Source: Hippasteria phrygiana (Eukaryota > Echinodermata > Asteroidea > Valvatida > Goniasteridae). Taken from it: a stretch of 64,000 nt of DNA. This document shows, piece by piece, positions 58,461 to 64,000 of the stretch. Every line of letters starts with the position of its first letter. Position 1 is the stretch's first letter. The stretch spans positions 62,001 to 126,000 of the forward strand of contig JAZGUH010000283.1 in NCBI GenBank assembly GCA_037893225.1, given 5' to 3'. The position numbers were made by a program, and so were the translations under genes. The notes beneath the pieces were generated by a model, which was given only the letters and a program-made list of their open reading frames with translations, made no database searches and had not been told where the DNA came from.

Positions 58461-58904
58461 CGATGCAAAAGTAGTGCAGTGGGGCGGTTTGGTCGGTGTT
58501 CTGGTCTCTATTTTTGTGCACGTTGTATAGGGATTGCAGAGGAGGTATGGCTAGATTTGAGGAGGGAATTGAGGAGGGAAGTGGAAGGTCACAGTACACA
58601 ATGATAAGAGGATTACGGGATGTATATTGTGTATGGATTATGTAAGAGGTTAGTTGCAACTATGGTGGAAGGTCAGTACAAAATGATTATGAAGTATTGA
58701 AGGGTAAGAGGATTATGCTCTTAATCGCCCTACTCTAGTGTAGGTCTATACACTATAATTGGTCAGTAAATGAGTACATGGTCTATTTGGTGGGAATCGG
58801 TGATGGTAACCGGTTTGCTCCGTCTATTATTTGGAGACTACTATTATGTATTGGGAGCGCTTGTAATAAATGCGTGGGGTCAGTTCGTTCATACACTACA
58901 CTGT

Positions 58905-59110
58905 TATTACGGTTGTGTAAAATCTTACACAAGTTGTGTAAAATTTTACACAACCGCTGTTTACTATATGAACCTAGCAACTGTTGTGTAAACAGTTTAC
59001 ACAACCCTAGTTGTGTAATTTGTAAACAACAGTTGTGTAGTATTTCTACACAATAATGTGTAAAATTCATTTTACCCAATTAATTGTGTAAATGGTTTAC
59101 ACAGCAATTG
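58905..59110. repeat. Cluster of TTGTGTAA / TTACACAA motifs
   Basis: At least ten copies of TTGTGTAA or its complement occur in 200 bp with different spacers; a looser cluster lies at 59600-59735. They may be subterminal transposase sites of a small element. Confidence 0.6.
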
Positions 59111-59979
59111 GTTAATTTTTTAAGCAAATTTGTACAAAACCTTACAAATTACCGGAAGTGCACAGTAAATTTATGGGAGTTTTGTGTACAGTGTGGGTTG
59201 CTATTAATTAACAGAAATGAATGAACCAGACTAAACGGAAGTAACTTATTATACATTACATTACATGTACAAATGATACAATAATCTACTAAAGACTACA
59301 AAGTGAATGATGTTGTGCTTTAGCTTTATATTCAGCATATCCCCCCATAATAAAGTCATGGCTTCCCATGAAGAATTTCAATATTTGAATATGAAATTAA
59401 AGGAGATGTCATTAGATTCTTCACCTATGTTTGCAAAAAATCAAAATTCTATTGTGGAATTGTTTGAATAAATAATATTATGGTCAAGAAAGTGTATTTT
59501 TGGACTAAACACGGCAATTTAACTTGACTTTTGTGAATACAAAATATTCTCATTTCTGATTGGTCGTACTTCGTTATTGGTTTATTTCTTATCACGTGCT
59601 TCAAAGTCTACACAACAGTTGTTCAAATTCAGTTTTGGCGACAATATCGATTTATATGCATTTACACAACCTAGCATTTACACAACTTGGATATGATCAC
59701 ACAACCTTGTTCAATAATTACACATGGTTGCTTAAAATCTTATTCGACAAACAAGTAATGCATTTACGATTTGTTCGTTTCCCTCGGTAGATATGTTAAG
59801 ACTCGATAATGGACGGATACCTCTCAATCGTGTTTGCGCATTACGTAATCTGTTCAACCAATCAGTGATCAGAATGGCCCGTCAATCATAACAACCGTGA
59901 CCAATCCAAATAAGGAAGAGCTTTGTAATTCATATGACATATAGGGCAGTCTTCTACTGGAACGGTCATTTGCCATTAC

Positions 59980-60110
59980 CCTTTTAGAGGTATGGCGGAC
60001 ACAATAGGAGGGCGCTATTTGATTTGGGTATACCTTTTGTGCCATACAAAAGGTCGGTATACCCAAATCAAATAGCACCCTCCTATTGTGTCCGCCATAC
60101 CTCTAAAAGG
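59980..60110. repeat. Long hairpin with a third direct copy at 60193-60242
   Basis: CCTTTTAGAGGTATGGCGGA starts the left arm and its complement ends the right arm. Arms of about 55-60 bp are nearly perfect apart from GCGCTA/TAGCAC. The left-arm sequence recurs once more at 60193-60242. Confidence 0.8.
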
Positions 60111-62195
60111 CTAATTGGTGTGTCGAAGAGTCAACATCGGAGAGCTCCAGGGCCGTTATAACTTTACGGACAGTCATCCAAAGCAGTACTAGCCTTTTAG
60201 AGGTATGGCGGACACAATAGGAGGGCGCTATTTGATTTGGGTAAACATTTTGTGAAGACACAAATTCCAGTAAAAGTCAGAATCAGGTATTGTTTGGAGT
60301 TAAAGTACAATCCACAGTACTGGTTCAACGTGTGGTGTACATAGGGCCTATAGGGAACGTGTACGTACATTTTCCTGCACAGTGAGCTACGAGGAAATTT
60401 TGTTTCTCCTACGACCATCATATCATGTAATAATTTTGCATACAATTTAACTTGGTTGGTGCATGGTTGGTGGCAATGTGGCCGGATATCCTTTGTGCAA
60501 CTGGTGTTGCACCCGATAATATCGGTGCGACCGTTGTGGGGGCTGTCGACCATCACTTCGCCGGGCCGGCCACGGTATAGGGCGTATGGATTATTAGCTC
60601 TCTGGAAGTACCGTGAACTTATCTGACAGTGTCGGACTATACCGTTCGATTGGGCTGCTCCCGGGATATCCTTTAACCTTCCTCCATGCTTTAATATAAC
60701 TTTTAATACGGAATGTATGCCTCCTCATGGTTCAACCGCCACAAACATTATGACCGGTACAAACATGTCTGTGCACGTACAACCCGTCCGTGTGATTGCA
60801 CAATAGACTACGGTGGTGAGTCATTCTCATCAAATCTTGCGGATTGTTCTATTGTACCTGAGAATATCTTCTCAATATTTCAGGGTTGATTCTTCACTTT
60901 GACATTAAAAAGTCATTTCTAAAATTTAAATAACCTCAAAACTCATTCTTTAAATACAATTACACCAAATTATCTGTTGCCAAATAAAGTACCATTATCT
61001 TTAAATGTGCTTATTTTTACGCAAGTCAACACCCCTCCTACACGAATGGCGTGGATCCAACTTGCTCAAACTGTCTCCTCAAATCGGCTCCTCAAATCTA
61101 GCCACACCCCCTCCGCAATCCCCATAGGACGTGCACAGATGGGGGGCGGGGCATACAGACAAGGTGTGCACTACTGATGTACAACCGTATGACTGACCGA
61201 ATCCATTCACGACCGGTTAACTTTGATGTTGTTTCTTTTACAAAAACACAGAATTTCCAGTTAATAGTTATACAACGGTGAAGATTGTCCCAAAATATAG
61301 GCCATCCATGACCTAGTGTATGAACGAACTGAACCCACGCATTTATTACAAGCACTCCCGATACATTACCTAGTCTCCAAATAATAGACGGAGCAAACCG
61401 GCAAACCAAATAAACCATGTACAGTCGACCACTGTTAATACGAGCTCCAGCGGACTGTAAAAAAAAATCTCGTATTATCAGTGTCTCGTATTATGCATCG
61501 CCTGTTATGCCCATTAATCAATGACGCACCAACTGGGCGCCATGCACGTGTGTTTTTTTGTTAATGTACATAACGAATGTGTGCACAAAATAGGGGCCTT
61601 ATCCTTTATGTCGCAAATCTAATGTTTGTAAATTATGAATCTTACTGTGTAAAATATAATATACAATGTAAAGATGAAAGTGATAAATAAAAGAAAAGAA
61701 AAACACCACCGGACTGGACGTCCATAGCCGCCGACATCGAGCGTGCCGACGTGTGAAAGTACATCTGCCGTACTGGTCTGGTACCCGCTTCTGCCAGCTC
61801 GCGTAAGTACATTGTATATGCACTGTATATTATGGGAGCCAGTCTTTGGAAGGCCGCAAATTGTTAATCTGGACGGAAGGCTTTTGGCCAAAAGATTTTC
61901 TTTTGGACCTGAAATTTTTGATAATCACGATACAAATGTAAGGTTTGAAAGAGAGAACTCAGACAAATTTCACATTATTTTGTAAATTAATCGTTACTGG
62001 CTTGATGGGGTTTCTCTTCGTTCGGGAATGAGATAATTGTTTAGGGGAGAGGTGGGTCACTATTCTTTTTCTGGCTTCACAGATTTCCGTTCGGGAATGG
62101 GACAGTTTTTTTTAATTAGTGGGAGGGGTGGAAGAGTCTGTTTTAGGAAGCGTTACTTTTTTATTTCCTTTTCTTTTCTTTTCTAACGGGCATGA

Positions 62196-62206
62196 TCTCT
62201 TTTTTG
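62196..62206 (-). promoter_or_regulatory. Histone downstream element-like purine box
   Basis: CAAAAAAGAGA on the minus strand lies 10 nt past the stem-loop, the position where U7 snRNA pairs with histone pre-mRNA. No histone coding sequence precedes it. Confidence 0.6.
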
Positions 62207-62216
62207 AAGTTGTGGT

Positions 62217-62232
62217 GGCTCTAAAAAGAGCC
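62217..62232 (-). promoter_or_regulatory. Histone-type mRNA 3' stem-loop
   Basis: On the minus strand: stem GGCTCT, loop TTTT, stem AGAGCC, preceded by CCAAAC and followed by ACCACAAC. The metazoan replication-dependent histone stem-loop has the same 6-bp stem and 4-nt loop (usually TTTC), with ACCA after it. A purine-rich CAAAAAAGAGA follows 10 nt later. Confidence 0.7.
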
Positions 62233-62280
62233 GTTTGGTTTAATTGTTAGACACTGTCCCATGTCGATCAGAAGAATCGG

Positions 62281-62486
62281 GGACTCTTCTACATCTTCAT
62301 GAGCAGCGGTGCGGAATCTCTTCCGGGTAGGTTGGACATTTGAAGTTTCGAACTTCGCTAAGATGTCCGTCTTGTTCTTGGAACAATCCCGTACTGGCGC
62401 CCGATGTCTGCTTTCTTGCGGCCCGTTTCTACAGCCTTGATGATCTCAATATTGGTCTCCAGAGACAGCCCCTTGCGCTTGATCTT
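62281..62486 (-). pseudogene. Tigger/CENP-B-type transposase N-terminal fragment
   Basis: On the minus strand: KIKRKGLSLETNIEIIKAVE, TGRKKADIGRQYGI, then after a gap and frame change NKTDILAKFETSNVQ and RKRFRTAAHEDVEE. This is the psq/CENP-B helix-turn-helix pattern of pogo-type transposases. The residues between QYGI and NKTD are deleted and the frame shifts, so it is dead. Confidence 0.75.
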
Positions 62487-62559
62487 GGTTGCATAGTCGC
62501 ATTGTCGCATTGTTGATTTTCAGGGTTTACGGCGTAAACGGCTAAGGACCCGAAATCAA

Positions 62560-62690
62560 CAATGCGACAATGCGACTATGCGACGGCACGACGCGACTAT
62601 GCGACGGCACGACGCGACTATGCGACGACACGACGCGACAATGCGACAGCACGACGCGACTATGCGACGGCACGACGCGACCATCCGACA
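62560..62690 (+). repeat. 21-bp tandem repeat with inverted neighbour
   Basis: CGCGACTATGCGACGGCACGA-like units (about five) follow AATCAACAATGCGACAATGC, whose complement occurs at about 62490-62520. The nearby TTTACGGCGTAAA is also a small palindrome. Confidence 0.75.
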
Positions 62691-63192
62691 ACGGCTGCGG
62701 ACCAAAGTAACACTGCCACAAATGCGACGCGTAAATGGCAGCAATGGAATTCCATAACTATCTGTCTTTTATAAATCCCCTCTGGCGGCACAAAACATAC
62801 TCCCTTTGTCAGCAGTAAAACCGCAACACCCATTGTCTGTCTTTATAAAAAAAATACTCCAGCGGCGCGAAGCACGCAGCTACCAAGTGGTTTTTGTTAA
62901 AACCACAGCGGGGATGAACGAGCAGATTGGCGTTAGCGTGATAATTACTGGCACCTTTCTTCCGGGTTGGGATTAAGTTAGGGGTTTTCAAAACGTACTC
63001 GTCTTAAAGATGTTGTAAACACTGTATTTTTATTTAACAGGGCCGCCAAAAATGCTCGTCGTAACCGTCCTCTCGTATTAATGCTTCTCGTAATGCTGAC
63101 GAAATATGCTCGTGATAACCGCGTTCTCGTCCCAACCGTGCTGGTAATAATAGTGCTCGACTGACTCATTTACTGACCAATTATGTAAAGGA

Positions 63193-63291
63193 TAATGCCC
63201 TCGGTTACGCGCCATTCGTGTGAAATAATGGCCCGAGGGCGAAGCCCGAGGGCCATTATTTCACACGAATGGCGCGTAACCGAGGGCATTA
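63193..63291. repeat. 99-bp near-perfect palindrome
   Basis: TAATGCCCTCGGTTACGCGC and its complement form arms of about 48 bp around GAA. It directly adjoins the TTAA-bounded element at 63302. Confidence 0.85.
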
Positions 63292-63301
63292 CCCGACTTA
63301 A

Positions 63302-63791
63302 CCCCCACCCGTGACGTCACCCTATTGTCCCAGCGCTCCATTATTTTGCACGAATGGAGCAACTTTGTTTACTTGTAGAAGAGATTATTTTTTACGTAAC
63401 TTTGACAAGGAGCCATGCGGTATATAAGCCAAATTGTCAGTATCTTTGTTCAGGTGGGCGCTACCCGAACAAAGATACTGACAATTTAGGAGACTGCCAA
63501 CATAGGGCAAGATAGCTCAGTTGGTAGAGCGCCGGTACGGTAACCCGGAGGTCGCAGGTTCGAATCCCGCTCCGGTCAGGTTTCTTTGTTCACGTTGAAA
63601 ATGTATTCAAATTTTCCCTTGTGGATTGTTTGATGTAATTTTAAGAAATTTGCTCGTGGAAGAAACTGTTAAAATGATGCGAAAAACGAAACATATCCAT
63701 CAGCAAGTGGAGTGCATGTTATCGCCTCCAACGCTCCATTCGTGCAAAATAATGGAGCGCTAGGACAATAGGGTGACGTCACGGGTGGAGG
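63302..63791. mobile_element. TTAA-flanked MITE (piggyBac/Kolobok-like) holding a SINE
   Basis: TTAA occurs at both edges (63298-63301, 63792-63795). The ends CCCCCACCCGTGACGTCACC and its near-complement are inverted for about 57 bp. TTAA duplications are typical of piggyBac and Kolobok elements. A tRNA-derived SINE lies inside. Confidence 0.65.
63495..63601 (+). mobile_element. tRNA-derived SINE
   Basis: AAGATAGCTCAGTTGGTAGA (A box) and GCAGGTTCGAATCCCGC (B box, T arm) are spaced as in a tRNA, followed by a TTTCTTTGTTCACGTTGAAA tail. The upstream ACCCGAACAAAG...GCCAACATA is shared with 9652-9778. It is the best preserved of the SINE copies here; a real tRNA is less likely because the acceptor stem does not pair well and the tail is shared between copies. 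Confidence 0.7.
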
Positions 63792-64000
63792 TTAAAGTGT
63801 ATAGACCTACACTACAGTAGGGCGATTACAAGCATAATCCTCTTACCCTTCAATACTTCATAATCATTTTGTACTGACCTTCCACCATAGTTGCAACCAA
63901 CCTCTTACATAATCCATACGCAATACATCCTGTAATCCTCTTATCATTGTGTACTTTGACCTTCCACTTCCCTCCTCAATTCCCTCCTCAAATCTAGCCA

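Larger units (their letters stand above)
61422..63163 (-). mobile_element. Degenerate pogo/Tigger-like transposon inserted in the inverted arm
   Basis: It begins CAGTCGACCACTGTTAATAC next to TA and ends ...TAGTGCTCGACTG, in the middle of sequence that is continuous in the left arm (58757-58777). TA targets and CAGT...-type ends fit the pogo family. The minus strand carries a transposase N-terminal fragment (62281-62486). A 21-bp tandem array (62560-62690) and a histone-type 3' end signal (62196-62232) lie inside. Most of the transposase is missing. Confidence 0.7.
58548..64000. mobile_element. Large inverted-repeat element, right arm interrupted, runs off window
   Basis: The left arm 58548-58897 is matched in inverted form by three separated pieces: 63797-64000, 63164-63184 and 61316-61421. 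Those pieces are parted by two insertions (61422-63163 and about 63185-63796). The right arm continues beyond the window end at 64000. Between the arms (58898-61315) lie ACACAA/TTGTGT-rich sequence and hairpins, with no transposase recognised. A further partial copy of the arm start lies at 61080-61135. Confidence 0.7.

Noticed and set aside
62556..62774. Open frames with repeated CRRIVAS or ATARRDY units
   Set aside because: Translations of the 21-bp tandem repeat.

Overview
This is a eukaryotic, animal nuclear window: long spliced genes, GT-AG introns, non-LTR retrotransposons, tRNA- and 5S-derived SINEs, many inverted-repeat transposons, minisatellites and long poly-G/poly-C runs. The only host protein genes I can reconstruct with confidence are two alpha-2,8-sialyltransferases (GT29, ST8Sia type). 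That family, plus the repeat types, suggests an invertebrate deuterostome, perhaps an echinoderm. The taxon is inference and I could not check it.

Gene layout, all on the + strand. Sialyltransferase gene A (2003-21223) lacks its 5' end, which lies left of the window. Seven exons are visible: one stem exon and six exons carrying the complete catalytic domain. After about 7 kb without recognised genes comes gene B (28189-53118), which looks complete in 12 exons. It has a first exon with start codon, cytoplasmic tail and membrane anchor, five short stem exons, and six exons matching those of gene A in order, phase and nearly in length. Joined, gene B gives 626 codons plus a stop. Both genes end in the L, S, III and VS sialylmotif order. 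The pair is best read as a tandem duplication in which gene B grew its stem by repeated duplication of one phase 2-2 exon of about 110 bp. One of those duplications (38028-38439 and 41736-42149) is almost identical and either very recent or an assembly artefact.

The rest is mostly mobile DNA. There is a degenerate Rex1/CR1-like LINE on the minus strand at 3352-6060 and two other LINE 3' fragments (33.0 and 48.8 kb). hAT-like elements with 8-bp target duplications lie at 1.1 kb and 11.4-13.1 kb, and three copies of a Tc1-like MITE are present. Two copies of a Mutator-like MITE carry a tRNA-like unit (18.6 and 36.3 kb). A 2.5-kb element with 167-bp inverted ends sits in gene B intron 1 and is filled by a 125-bp minisatellite (29.8-32.3 kb). 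The last 5.5 kb is a large inverted-repeat element whose right arm has been split by other insertions, among them a pogo/Tigger-like element that also holds a histone-type mRNA 3' processing signal. A short SAP-domain reading frame at 56.2 kb may start another gene.

The two enzymes would act in the Golgi, adding sialic acid in alpha-2,8 linkage to sialylated glycans. I cannot tell from sequence alone whether they make di-, oligo- or polysialic acid. Some local features (FVFR in the L motif, the NTP-R/L-G block upstream) resemble the ST8SIA1/5/6 branch more than the ST8SIA2/4 polysialyltransferases.
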